Notes: generated from the letters alone by a model not told the origin. A DNA stretch of 17,143 nucleotides from CAZFQG01 sp964520785 (GCA_964520785.1 CAZFQG010000142.1:1-17143), one strand, 5' to 3'; positions 1 to 8,227 are shown, counted from the stretch's first letter. A program made the numbers and translations.

Positions 1-1100
1 CGTTGGACACCGGTTTCATGGTGTTCAATCATCGGACGTACCCGAACTTCGTGAGTCTTCTCCGCTTGCTCGGGATCGACGAACAGGACAGCGACATGAG
101 CTTCAGCGTCCGTTGCGACAAGACGGGCCTGGAGTACCAGGGGAGTTCCCTTGCCGGGCTTTTCGCGCAGCGCAGGAATCTGTTTCACCCAGGATTCCAC
201 GGGATGCTCTTCGATATTCTGCGTTTCAACCGTAGCGCGATGGCCCTTGTGGAAGGAGAAGACGACGGGGCCACGCTGGGAGAGTTCCTCCGGCGCCACC
301 GTTTTTCCAAGCGATTCATGGACCACTATTTGATTCCGATGGGCGCGGCGATTTGGTCCGCCGACCCCCGTGAATTCGAGCGGTTTCCGGCCCGGTTCAT
401 CGTGGGTTTCTTCCACAACCACGGACTGTTGTCGGTGCGGGGGCATCCTCGGTGGAAGACGATTCCGGGAGGGGCGGGGCGCTACGCGGCCGCCCTGACC
501 GCCCCCTTTTCGGATCGAATTCGACTGAACTGCCCCGTTACCAAGATCGTCCGCGAAGAGGACCGGGTCCTGATTACATCCTCGCGCGAGGCGGGGGAGC
601 CTTTTGACGCCGTCGTATGTGCGGCGCACGCCGATGAAACGCTGGCGATGCTCGCCGACGCTTCCGAGGCCGAGCGCGATATCCTCGGGTCTTTCCCCTA
701 TCAGATCAACGAAGCCATTCTCCACACCGACGCCGGAGTCCTTCCCGAACGCCCGGCGGCGTGGGCGAGTTGGAACTACCGGATTCCCGCGCGAGAGGGA
801 CGTTCCGTTTTTCTCACCTACAATCTCAACCGGTTGCAGCGTCACGAATCGCCGGAGCCGATTTGCGAAACGCTCAACGACGCGGAATCAATCCGTCCGG
901 ACAAGATCGTGCGGCGGATTGGCTGTTCGCATCCCCTCTTCACCCAAGGGTCCCTCTCGGCCCAAAAACGATTCGGCGAAATCAACGGGAAGCGGCGCAC
1001 CTATTTCTGTGGCGCGTACTGGGGATATGGATTCCACGAGGACGGCGTTCGCAGCGCGTTGGCCGTCGGCGCGTGCTTTGGGAGGCGATTGGAACCGTGA
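1..1100 (+). CDS. FAD-dependent amine-oxidase-type oxidoreductase, 5' truncated by the window edge
   Basis: A flavin-containing amine oxidase/desaturase-like protein, probably acting on membrane lipids. Reading starts in frame at position 3. The first visible residues (DTGFMVFNHRTYPNF) belong inside the family fold, so the N-terminal FAD-binding Rossmann segment, roughly 50-60 residues, lies upstream of the window; the TTG at 3 is not the real start. Family marks seen here are a YLIPMGAAIWS stretch near residue 110, FFHNHGLL near 137, a GGAGRY segment near 158, and the C-terminal FAD-contacting FCGAYWGYGFHEDGVRSAL. The stop overlaps the start of the DUF1365 gene by four bases (GTGA), showing translational coupling. 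In proteobacteria this gene type travels with DUF1365 and a CFA-type methyltransferase, often under RpoE/ChrR control. That context makes fatty-acid oxidation or desaturation likely, but the substrate is inferred. Confidence 0.9.
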   Translation, partial: LDTGFMVFNHRTYPNFVSLLRLLGIDEQDSDMSFSVRCDKTGLEYQGSSLAGLFAQRRNLFHPGFHGMLFDILRFNRSAMALVEGEDDGATLGEFLRRHRFSKRFMDHYLIPMGAAIWSADPREFERFPARFIVGFFHNHGLLSVRGHPRWKTIPGGAGRYAAALTAPFSDRIRLNCPVTKIVREEDRVLITSSREAGEPFDAVVCAAHADETLAMLADASEAERDILGSFPYQINEAILHTDAGVLPERPAAWASWNYRIPAREGRSVFLTYNLNRLQRHESPEPICETLNDAESIRPDKIVRRIGCSHPLFTQGSLSAQKRFGEINGKRRTYFCGAYWGYGFHEDGVRSALAVGACFGRRLEP

Positions 1101-1861
1101 ATAGCTGCATTTACGTCGGCCATCTCCAGCACAGGCGGTTTGCCCCGGTCCTCCACCGGTTTCGTTACCGGCTCTTCATGCTTTATTTGGATCTGGAGGA
1201 GTTGCCCCACTTGGCGCAAAGCGGCGTCGTTCCGCGCCGGCGATTCAACCCGCTGGGTTTTCGGGCCGAAGACCATCTGGGTGGACGGCGACAACCGCTT
1301 GCCGAATCGGTCCGGGACCTCGTCGAGCGAAAGGGGGGACACCGCCCGACCGGACCCATCCGCCTCCTTACGCCGCCGCGAAACGGCGGGCACTACTTCA
1401 GCCCCTTGAGCTTGTACTACTGCTTCGACTCCTCGGGAACGACCGTCCAAAGCATCGTTGCCGAAGTGAGTAACATCCCCTGGCGCGAGATGCACTGCTA
1501 CGTTCTGTCCGACACCAACCGCGCCGGCCCGCCGGGCCGACTGGTATTCGACCACGCGAAGGAGTTTCACGTCTCTCCCTTCATGGACATGGACATGCGC
1601 TATCGGTGGCGGCTGTCCGTACCGGGAGAACGCCTGGCCGTGGGCATTACCAACCGGCGGAATGAACAGCGGATATTTCATGCCGCGCTCGCGCTGGACC
1701 GCCGTGCGCTAAGTCGCGCGGGGCTGGCGCGGACGTTCCTCCGCTATCCGTGGTGGAACGCGCGGATCATACTCGCGATCCATTTCCAGGCATTTCGATT
1801 ATGGAGGAAGCAATGTCCGTTCTATCCCCATCCAAAACGCGCCGGGACCCGCGGCGCATAG
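1097..1861 (+). CDS. DUF1365 family protein
   Basis: A 254-residue DUF1365 protein of unknown biochemical function. The GTG at 1097 is chosen because the conserved N-terminus (YVGHLQHRRFAPVLHRFRY) begins eight residues into the protein, and because GTG overlaps the TGA of the upstream gene; GGGAGG lies about a dozen bases ahead. Other family features are LFMLYLDLEELPHL, FNPLGFRAEDH, a central HYFSPLSLYYCFD, VSNIPWREMHCYVL, the HAKEFHVSPFM segment, and a C-terminal RYPWWNARIILAIHFQAFRLW. The length matches the usual 240-270 residues. No catalytic residues are established for the family. It overlaps the next gene by 49 bases. Position between a flavin oxidoreductase and a CFA-type methyltransferase suggests a role in modifying phospholipid acyl chains; this is inference from context. 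Confidence 0.9.
   Translation: MNSCIYVGHLQHRRFAPVLHRFRYRLFMLYLDLEELPHLAQSGVVPRRRFNPLGFRAEDHLGGRRQPLAESVRDLVERKGGHRPTGPIRLLTPPRNGGHYFSPLSLYYCFDSSGTTVQSIVAEVSNIPWREMHCYVLSDTNRAGPPGRLVFDHAKEFHVSPFMDMDMRYRWRLSVPGERLAVGITNRRNEQRIFHAALALDRRALSRAGLARTFLRYPWWNARIILAIHFQAFRLWRKQCPFYPHPKRAGTRGA
1803..1807 (+). promoter_or_regulatory. Ribosome binding site deciding the CFA-type gene start
   Basis: GGAGG, five bases before the ATG at 1813 and inside the end of the DUF1365 gene. It favours 1813 over the in-frame ATG at 1801. Confidence 0.7.
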
Positions 1862-3141
1862 CGAATCGGGGCGGGTCGCGCGAGCGTCGCGCCCCAAAAC
1901 GGCCGTCGCGCACCGGTCGCTTTTTCGAGCGCCAGTGCCGCCGTCTGGTCTTCCGGTGGCTCGAAGGAGTCCGGGTAGGCCGCCTTCGCCTCGTCGAGGG
2001 AAGCAGTGAGCGAACCTTCGGAAACGAAGACGACGGCCGGCCGCCGGCAGTCTTGCGCGTGAACGACCCGGAGTTCTACCTCTCGCTCGTACGCGGGGGC
2101 GATATCGGGGCGGGAGAAGCCTATTTCCTCGGCTATTGGAGCAGCGACGACCTCGTCGGCTTGCTGAGGTTCTTCTGCCGGAACGCCGAAGTGACGGGGC
2201 GGTTTCAGCGCGGTCTCGCACGGCTCGTCACCCCGGCATACAAACTGGTTCACCGAATGCGGCGCAACACGATCGCCGGCGCGTCGCGAAACATCCGGGC
2301 CCACTACGACCTGGGAAACGATTTCTACGCGCACTTCTTGGACGAGACGCTCTCCTACTCCAGCGGAATCTTTAGGTCGCCGCGAAGCACGTTGCACGAC
2401 GCGTCAGTCGAGAAGCTCGACCGAATCTGCCGGAAGTTGCGATTGAAGGAGGAAGACCGGGTCATCGACGTCGGTTGCGGGTGGGGTGGTTTTGCGCTTC
2501 ATGCGGCGAAGAACTACGGTTGCCACGTCACCGGAATCACCATCGCCCGGGAACAGTTCGATTATTGCGAGCGTCTTGTCACCGAAGCGGGACTCGATGA
2601 CCGCGTTACGATCCTATTGCGTGACTATCGGCAGGCGACCGGTCAATACGACAAGCTCGTGTCGATCGAGATGATCGAGAACGTAGGACACGAGTTCCTC
2701 GACTCGTTCTTCAAGAGCTGTTCCGATCTGCTCAAACCGGATGGCGCAATGCTCTTGCAGGCGATCCACATCCCCGATCAGCGCTACGACCGGTACCGGC
2801 GCTCGGTCGACTTCATTCAGCAGTACGTCTTTCCCGGCGGCTTTCTCCCATCGCTCGGCGCCGTTTGCGTTTCGGTCGGCAAGTCCGGCGACATGCAGCC
2901 GATCCACTTGGAGGACATTACCACGCACTACGCCGAGACACTCATGCACTGGCGGCTGCGGTTCCTGAAGAACCGTGATACGATTCGCGAAATGGGATAC
3001 TCCGAGGAATTCCTCCGCCTTTGGGAATACTATCTCGCCTACTGCGAGACGGGCTTCCGGGAACGTCTTCTGGCGGATTCACAGATGCTCTTCGCGAAAC
3101 CGGAATGCGACCGCGCAGCGCTACTCGGCGAAGCGCCCTAG
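1813..3141 (+). CDS. Cyclopropane-fatty-acyl-phospholipid synthase family methyltransferase
   Basis: A SAM-dependent methyltransferase of the CFA synthase family (442 residues), which transfers a methylene or methyl group from SAM to a double bond of a phospholipid acyl chain at the membrane. The ATG at 1813 is preferred because GGAGG (1803-1807) lies five bases ahead; an upstream ATG at 1801 would include that site. Family marks: HYDLGNDFY near residue 164, followed by LDETLSYSSGIF; SAM motif I VIDVGCGWGG at 217-226; IEMIENVGHEF; and the FIQQYVFPGGFLPS block. The first 60 residues are unusually Arg/Lys-rich and unlike the classical enzyme. It may not be a true cyclopropane synthase: relatives in RpoE/ChrR-linked clusters with DUF1365 and flavin oxidoreductases make methylated or furan-type fatty acids. 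The TAG stop lies inside a palindromic repeat. Confidence 0.93.
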   Translation: MSVLSPSKTRRDPRRIANRGGSRERRAPKRPSRTGRFFERQCRRLVFRWLEGVRVGRLRLVEGSSERTFGNEDDGRPPAVLRVNDPEFYLSLVRGGDIGAGEAYFLGYWSSDDLVGLLRFFCRNAEVTGRFQRGLARLVTPAYKLVHRMRRNTIAGASRNIRAHYDLGNDFYAHFLDETLSYSSGIFRSPRSTLHDASVEKLDRICRKLRLKEEDRVIDVGCGWGGFALHAAKNYGCHVTGITIAREQFDYCERLVTEAGLDDRVTILLRDYRQATGQYDKLVSIEMIENVGHEFLDSFFKSCSDLLKPDGAMLLQAIHIPDQRYDRYRRSVDFIQQYVFPGGFLPSLGAVCVSVGKSGDMQPIHLEDITTHYAETLMHWRLRFLKNRDTIREMGYSEEFLRLWEYYLAYCETGFRERLLADSQMLFAKPECDRAALLGEAP

Positions 3142-3248
3142 TGCTTTGTCATACGGAAATGTTCGGGTTGCCGTTTTGGATTCACTCGGGAGATTGCGGT
3201 GCTTCGCCATGTTGCCAACCCGCAAAACAAGTGTTGGCAAAGCACTAG
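3138..3248. repeat. 111-bp symmetric imperfect inverted repeat (MITE/REP-like)
   Basis: The ends are perfect 11-base complements: CTAGTGCTTTG at 3138-3148 and CAAAGCACTAG at 3238-3248. Pairing continues for three more positions (one G-U). A second inner pair, CGGGTTG (3164-3170) and CAACCCG (3216-3222), sits at exactly the same offset from each end, so the whole 111 bases is symmetric about 3193. It contains no gene. It lies between the convergent CFA-type and uvrA genes, and its left end provides the TAG stop of the CFA-type gene (3139-3141). It could be a non-autonomous mobile element or a dispersed palindromic repeat, and its transcript could fold as a bidirectional terminator. Only one copy is in this window, so mobility is inferred. 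Confidence 0.6.
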
Positions 3249-3302
3249 GATCGCGGTTTTGAGTCGGCTCTGGCGGCTCTCCCCGGCGCCGCGTACCAAT
3301 CG

Positions 3303-6134
3303 TCAATCGAAACGCGAAGAAAGCAATTGCCGCAGGTAGCGGCCGGTGTAGCCATAAGGGCTGGCGGCGACGTCCTCCGGCGTTCCCTCGGCGACGACGC
3401 GGCCGCCGGCGGCGCCCCCTTCGGGACCCATGTCGATAATCCAGTCGGCCGTCTTGATGACGTCCAGGTTGTGCTCGATGACGGCGACCGTGTTCCCCTT
3501 GTCGACCAATCGCGTCAGAACCTCCAGAAGCTGCCGGATGTCCTGGAAGTGGAGCCCCGTCGTCGGCTCGTCCAGCAGGTAAAGCGTCTTTCCGGTCTCC
3601 ACCCTGGCAAGTTCCGTCGCCAGCTTGATCCGCTGCGATTCCCCCCCGCTGAGCGTGATCGACGATTGGCCCAGCGTGAGGTAACCCAGCCCCACCTCGT
3701 GGAGGCTCTCCAGCAATCGCGCGATCGCCGGAAAGTTCTCGAAGAACTCCGCCGCCTCGTCCACCCGCATGTCGAGGACGTCGGCGATCGATTTACCCCG
3801 GTAGCGGACACGGAGCGTTTGCCGGTTGAACCGCTTGCCGCCGCACACGGGGCATCGGACGTAGAGGTCCGGGAGAAAGTGCATCTCGAGCTTTTTGTCT
3901 CCCTGGCCCTGGCACTCCTCACAGCGGCCCCCCTTCACGTTGAAGCTGAACCGGCTGGCACGGTATCCTCGCTGCCTGGCCTCCTTGGTTTTCGTGAAGG
4001 CCTTCCGGATTTCGTCGAAGACGCCGGTATAGGTGGCCGGGTTGCTCCGCGCGTTGCGGCCCAAGGGGGATTGATCGACCCGGATGACCTTGTCCACGAG
4101 GTCCGCCCCGTGGAGTTCGCGGAAGGGACCCGGTTCCGCGGTCGGACTACCCAGCCGCCGCAAGAGGGCCGGGGCGAGCGTTTCATCAATGAGCGAACTC
4201 TTCCCGGAACCGCTAACCCCGGTAATGCACACGAAAACGCCCAGCGGCACGCGGACGCTCACGTCTTGCAGGTTGTGGATCGCCGCCCCTTCAATCCTTA
4301 GGCAGTTGTCCTTGTCCCACCTCCGCCGCTTTTTCGGGACGGCGATTTCCGTCATCCCGCCCAGGTACCGGCCGGTGGGAGAGTCGGGATTGGCCGCGAC
4401 CTCCTCCGGGGTTCCCTGCGCGACGATGCGTCCGCCGGCCTTCCCCGCCTTCGGTCCCAGATCGATCAGCCAATCGGCGGTTCGCATGATCTCTTCGTCG
4501 TGTTCGACGACGAGGACCGTGTTTCCCTGGGTTTGCAGCTCGCGGAGCGCGGCGATCAGCCGGCCGTTGTCGCGAGGGTGGAGCCCGATGGAGGGCTCGT
4601 CCAGAATGTAACACACGCCGATTAGTCCGGAGCCGAGCCCCGTCGCCAGGCGGACCCGCTGGAGTTCGCCGCCGCTGAGCGTATCGGCGGGCCGGTCGAG
4701 CGAGAGATACCCGGCCCCGACTCGGTCGAGAAACTTCAGCCGGGAGAGAATCTCCGAGACCAGCGGCGCGGCAATCGCCGTTTCTTCCTCGGAAAACCGC
4801 AATCCCTCGAAGAAGCCGATCACGTCCGAAATGGACGGACTCAGTATTTCGCCGATCGTCCGCCCGCCGAGCCGCACGCTGCGGCCGAGTTGCCCCAGCC
4901 GGGTACCTCCGCACGCGGGGCATTTCCGCTCACGGCGATACGACGCCAGCCGAGCGCGGCGGTCGTCCTTCACCTTGCCCCCCATCGCGGCCTCCAATGC
5001 GGACTGGACGCACCCAAGCAGCGCGTCGCGGGCCGTTTCCGGCAGTTCCGCCAGGGGCGTTTTCCAAGAGAATCCGGCTTCATCCAGAACCGATTCGGCC
5101 GCTTCCCGCAGCGCTTTGCGGTCCTTCGGCGCCAGATCTTCCATCGGGGCGAGGCCCCCCTTCGCGCAGGACCGGGTCAAGTCCGGGAGGACCCGCGCCG
5201 GATCGAGGCGGTTCACGATTCCGATTCCGTGGCATTCGCCACAGGCGCCGTAGGGGCTGTTGAAACTGAACGTTCTCGGCTCCAGCTCCTCGAAACTGAC
5301 CTTGCAGTCGGGACAGGCGTACAGGGTGCTGAAGAGCGTTTCGTACCAGGTGGCGCCGGCCCGGCCGGCGCCTTCGGAGGGCTCCTCGTGGAGGACCAGA
5401 ACAACCCCCTCGGCATGCTTGATCGCCAGGAGGACCGATTCGCGCAACCGGCTCGCGATGCCGCGCCGCACGACGATGCGGTCCACGACCGCCTCAATGC
5501 GGTGCGGCGTTTCGCCGTCTAGGGGGGGGATGTCCTGCAATTCGCGGAGCCGGCCGTCCACCCTCGCGCGGACGAATCCGGCCTTGCGGATCGTAGCGAA
5601 GACCTCGCGGTGCTCCCCCTTCCGGCCACGGACCATTGGCGCGAGGATCATCGCGCGAGTCCCCTCCGGCAGGGCGAGGATTTCCTCAACCATTTGCTCG
5701 GAAGTCTGCTGGCGAATCGGCCGGCCGCATTGATAGCAAAGGGGGGTCCCCAGCCTCGCCATCAGAAGGCGGAGGAAGTCGTAGATTTCCGTCACCGTGG
5801 CAACGGTGCTGCGAGGATTCCGGGTGCCGGTCCGCTGGTCGATGGCGATGGTCGGTTCCAAACCGTCGATCAGATCGACGTCCGGCCGCTCCAACTGGCC
5901 CAGCACCTGCCGGGCGTGGACGGAAAGGGTCTCGATGTACTGCCGCTGCCCTTCGGCATAGAGCGTGTCGTAGGCGAGGGAACTCTTCCCGGAGCCGCTC
6001 GGTCCGGTCACGACCACCAGCCGGTCTCGTGGAATATCGACGTCCAGATTCGCCAGATTATGGACTCTTGCCCCGCGAATACGGATCGCCTCGGGCAAGG
6101 GCGCGTCGGCGGTTGGCGAGGACTCGAGTTTCAT
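3303..6134 (-). CDS. uvrA: Excinuclease ABC subunit A (UvrA)
   Basis: The DNA-damage recognition ATPase of nucleotide excision repair, working as a dimer with UvrB in the cytoplasm. Two ABC modules are complete. Module I has Walker A GPSGSGKS at about residues 44-51, signature LSGGELQR and Walker B YILDEPSIGLHPRD. Module II has GVSGSGKSS near 638, LSGGESQR and LYLLDEPTTGLHFQD. Zinc-binding cysteine pairs are intact: CPDC with CGEC in the first half, CPAC in the middle, and CEEC with CPVC in the second half. About 943 residues, a normal length. The ATG at 6134 is chosen because the conserved IRIRGARVHNL begins about 16 residues later; a TTG at 6170, just after the rluD stop, is an alternative adding 12 residues. 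Neither start has a strong Shine-Dalgarno. Probably last gene of an operon with the TPR-like gene and rluD. Confidence 0.97.
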   Translation of the reverse strand: MKLESSPTADAPLPEAIRIRGARVHNLANLDVDIPRDRLVVVTGPSGSGKSSLAYDTLYAEGQRQYIETLSVHARQVLGQLERPDVDLIDGLEPTIAIDQRTGTRNPRSTVATVTEIYDFLRLLMARLGTPLCYQCGRPIRQQTSEQMVEEILALPEGTRAMILAPMVRGRKGEHREVFATIRKAGFVRARVDGRLRELQDIPPLDGETPHRIEAVVDRIVVRRGIASRLRESVLLAIKHAEGVVLVLHEEPSEGAGRAGATWYETLFSTLYACPDCKVSFEELEPRTFSFNSPYGACGECHGIGIVNRLDPARVLPDLTRSCAKGGLAPMEDLAPKDRKALREAAESVLDEAGFSWKTPLAELPETARDALLGCVQSALEAAMGGKVKDDRRARLASYRRERKCPACGGTRLGQLGRSVRLGGRTIGEILSPSISDVIGFFEGLRFSEEETAIAAPLVSEILSRLKFLDRVGAGYLSLDRPADTLSGGELQRVRLATGLGSGLIGVCYILDEPSIGLHPRDNGRLIAALRELQTQGNTVLVVEHDEEIMRTADWLIDLGPKAGKAGGRIVAQGTPEEVAANPDSPTGRYLGGMTEIAVPKKRRRWDKDNCLRIEGAAIHNLQDVSVRVPLGVFVCITGVSGSGKSSLIDETLAPALLRRLGSPTAEPGPFRELHGADLVDKVIRVDQSPLGRNARSNPATYTGVFDEIRKAFTKTKEARQRGYRASRFSFNVKGGRCEECQGQGDKKLEMHFLPDLYVRCPVCGGKRFNRQTLRVRYRGKSIADVLDMRVDEAAEFFENFPAIARLLESLHEVGLGYLTLGQSSITLSGGESQRIKLATELARVETGKTLYLLDEPTTGLHFQDIRQLLEVLTRLVDKGNTVAVIEHNLDVIKTADWIIDMGPEGGAAGGRVVAEGTPEDVAASPYGYTGRYLRQLLSSRFD

Positions 6135-6172
6135 TTCCCGACTCTGGTGCGCGTCAATGCGGGTGGACAATC

Positions 6173-7159
6173 CTATGCGCGGTGTTTCCGCAAAGCTTCA
6201 AGCGCGCGGATCATATCGTTTGGCAAAGGGGCGACGACCTCAACCACATCGGCGGTCCGCGGGTGACGAAACCTGAGCATCTCGGCATGCAGGGCTTGTC
6301 GCTGCAAGAGAACCTCGCCACCCGGCCTTCCCTCGCGGAGGTCCCCGTCGGTGATTTTGGAACGGCCACCGTAGAGCTTGTCGCAAAGCACGGGGCATCC
6401 GATGTGATCGAGATGCACGCGGATTTGGTGAGTGCGCCCCGTCTTGGGGACCGCGCGGACGGCGGCGAAACCGCGGAAGCGTTCAACCGTCTCGTAAAAT
6501 GTCTCCGCGTGCCGCGCCCCCGGGTGAATCCGCAAAATGGCCATCTTATCGCGCTGATGGGGATGACGCCCGATCGGCTCGTCGATGATATCGCGGTCGC
6601 GCCGAGGGCATCCGGCGGTGAGGGCGAAATAGCGTTTCTCGATGGTACGATTCTCGAACTGGCCCGCCAGGTCCGCATGAGCCTGATCGTGTCGCGCGAC
6701 GAGAATCACGCCGCTCGTGTCGCGGTCCAGCCGGTGGACGATCCCGGGGCGCGTGGGGCCGCCGGTGCCGCTGAGCGTGCCTCCAAAATGGTACTGGAGC
6801 GCACTGGCGAGCGTGCCCGACCAGTGGCCTCTTGCCGGATGGACGACCATGCCGGGTGGTTTGGCGACGACGACCAGATCGTCATCCTCCCACAGTATAT
6901 CCAGATCGATCTTCTCCGGCCTGGGACCCTCTCGAGGGATTTCCGGGAGCGTGAAGGCCACTTTTTGTCCCGGCTTGAGGCGATAGCTGGGCTTGCCGCC
7001 GCCTTCATCGACGCGGACCGCTCCGCCGTTGATGACACGCCGCAGATAGACGCGGCTGTATTCGGTAAAACGGTGAGCGAGAAATACGTCCAACCTCCAG
7101 CCCGACTCACCGTCGGAGACGGTCAGTTCAACCGGTTCGGAATCGCGAGGCGGTGCCAT
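6173..7159 (-). CDS. rluD: RluD-type 23S rRNA pseudouridine synthase
   Basis: Converts specific uridines of large-subunit rRNA to pseudouridine. The 328-residue protein has an N-terminal S4 RNA-binding domain (WRLDVFLAHRFTEYSRVYLRRVI with the INGGAVRV turn), then the RluA/RluD catalytic domain with HRLDRDTSG near residues 141-149, where the Asp after Arg is the catalytic residue. Further marks are VVVAKPPGMVVHPARG, TGRTHQIRVHLDHIGCPV and a C-terminal LHAEMLRFRHP. The ATG at 7159 is chosen because only four bases separate it from the upstream TAG and it gives a normal length; an upstream in-frame extension is Arg/Pro-rich and is antisense-like overlap with the preceding gene. Family is certain; RluD rather than RluC or another RluA relative follows from the S4 domain and overall pattern, and the exact uridines are not determinable. 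Confidence 0.92.
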   Translation of the reverse strand: MAPPRDSEPVELTVSDGESGWRLDVFLAHRFTEYSRVYLRRVINGGAVRVDEGGGKPSYRLKPGQKVAFTLPEIPREGPRPEKIDLDILWEDDDLVVVAKPPGMVVHPARGHWSGTLASALQYHFGGTLSGTGGPTRPGIVHRLDRDTSGVILVARHDQAHADLAGQFENRTIEKRYFALTAGCPRRDRDIIDEPIGRHPHQRDKMAILRIHPGARHAETFYETVERFRGFAAVRAVPKTGRTHQIRVHLDHIGCPVLCDKLYGGRSKITDGDLREGRPGGEVLLQRQALHAEMLRFRHPRTADVVEVVAPLPNDMIRALEALRKHRA

Positions 7160-7163
7160 CGGC

Positions 7164-8063
7164 CTATTTAACGCCGTCCGTCGTGGACGGTTCGGAGTTC
7201 TCCTCCGGATTCGGCTCCTTCCCCGACTCCGTATCGGCCGCGGGCTCGGCCGGTTCCGTCGGCGCGTCGGACTCGTCGGGCGTCGGCGATTCCTGCAGCA
7301 ACGTGGATCCGTCAATCTTCATCTGGGGGGAAAAGAGGGGAGTATCGTCCGTCGCCGTGGCCGGCCCACCCAGCTCGGGAAGGTCTTCGAGGGAAAACGA
7401 GGGCTTTTCGCCGGGCGTGCCCGGCGCATCCTCGCCAGGCGAATCCTCCGGCTTGGGCTTATAGATCGCGAGCCGCCCGTAGAACTCTTTCGTGCCAGGT
7501 CGACCCAGATCCTCGAACCGGTCTCTCGCGAGATCCGCGAAAACGCCGTCGGGCTGGTTTTGGAAAACCCCTTTGTACGCCTCTCGGGCCTTTTCGAGGT
7601 CGCCCAGCCCCTCATAGGCGCGTCCCAATCCGTAGCGGGCCCGGGCGAGAATTTCGGGGATATTGCACTTTTCGATGACTGCGAGGTAATCGTCAATCGC
7701 TTTTTCGAGCTCCTGGTTCGCCTGGCTCTTGCTTTCGAATACGAGGTTGGACCCCTCGGCCAATCGCAAGTCACCGGCGAGGGTTCGGGCCAGGAACCCG
7801 ACCTGGGAGTTTGGGTGGGCTTCGGCGGTCAATTCCAGATCTCTGGCCTTGCCCCCGCTAATCGACGCGAGCATCTGTTCCCACGCCTCCGCGGCTTCGG
7901 CTCGAGCGCTTCGCGTCCACATCGTATAAGCCAGCAGGCCCAGCGCAAACACCAATATCACGACGAGGATAAGATTCGCGTACGGCTTGACCGAAGTGAC
8001 GAAGCCGGTCATCCAATCGGCCAGCGCATTGTGTTCCAGTTCGTGACGACGTTCGGATTTCAT
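7164..8063 (-). CDS. Membrane-anchored TPR-like (YfgM-type) protein
   Basis: A 299-residue protein with a charged cytoplasmic N-terminus, one transmembrane helix at about residues 31-49 (LILVVILVFALGLLAYTMW) and an extracytoplasmic TPR-like domain at about 55-205. Helix pairs such as KAIDDYLAVIEKC, ARARYGLGRAYEGLGDLEKAREAY and FADLARDRFEDLG are TPR-like. The last 80 residues are acidic and rich in Pro, Ser, Thr and Glu, probably disordered. The topology resembles YfgM/PF09976 proteins, which assist secreted proteins at the Sec translocon, but a homologous role is inferred. AAGGG lies nine bases before the ATG, and a good promoter sits about 50 bases upstream. It is the first gene of a probable operon with rluD (four-base gap) and uvrA. 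Confidence 0.8.
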   Translation of the reverse strand: MKSERRHELEHNALADWMTGFVTSVKPYANLILVVILVFALGLLAYTMWTRSARAEAAEAWEQMLASISGGKARDLELTAEAHPNSQVGFLARTLAGDLRLAEGSNLVFESKSQANQELEKAIDDYLAVIEKCNIPEILARARYGLGRAYEGLGDLEKAREAYKGVFQNQPDGVFADLARDRFEDLGRPGTKEFYGRLAIYKPKPEDSPGEDAPGTPGEKPSFSLEDLPELGGPATATDDTPLFSPQMKIDGSTLLQESPTPDESDAPTEPAEPAADTESGKEPNPEENSEPSTTDGVK

Positions 8064-8111
8064 CGGAATATACCCTTGCCGTGGAGTGCCATTGCCACCG
8101 TGAAACCTAGA

Positions 8112-8141
8112 AGTATAGGCCGCTGGCCCCGGCTACGTCAA
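8112..8141 (-). promoter_or_regulatory. Sigma-70-like promoter for the TPR-rluD-uvrA operon
   Basis: On the minus strand, TTGACG (8141-8136) and TATACT (8117-8112) are separated by 18 bases. Each matches the consensus at five of six positions. The predicted transcript start near 8105 gives a leader of about 40 bases before the ATG at 8063. Confidence 0.65.
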
Positions 8142-8182
8142 GTCCGCGGAAGAGTCGGTTCATACATTTAAACGAATAAACA

Positions 8183-8227
8183 CCTCCCCTGCTCTCTCGC
8201 GAGTAAACGGCGCGGGAGAGGGGGAGG
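8183..8227 (-). terminator. Rho-independent-like terminator after the CAP-domain gene
   Basis: Arms at 8183-8201 and 8211-8227 pair over 17 positions with one wobble and a two-base bulge, closing a nine-base loop. On the minus strand the hairpin is followed by a T-rich stretch (TGTTTATTCGTTT). It lies about 75 bases after the CAP gene stop and just upstream of the TPR operon promoter, separating the two units. Confidence 0.7.

Noticed and set aside
761..1096. Upstream extension of the DUF1365 frame
   Set aside because: It overlaps the flavin oxidoreductase gene for 336 bases and lacks homology; the GTG at 1097 fits the family N-terminus.
3327..4301. A 324-codon plus-strand frame inside uvrA
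   Set aside because: Antisense to the conserved second ABC module of UvrA; composition is that of a shadow frame.
5636..7171. A 511-codon open frame on the plus strand across uvrA and rluD
   Set aside because: It is antisense to two certain genes, has an Arg/Pro/Ser-rich composition typical of reversed GC-rich coding DNA, and shows no recognisable domain.
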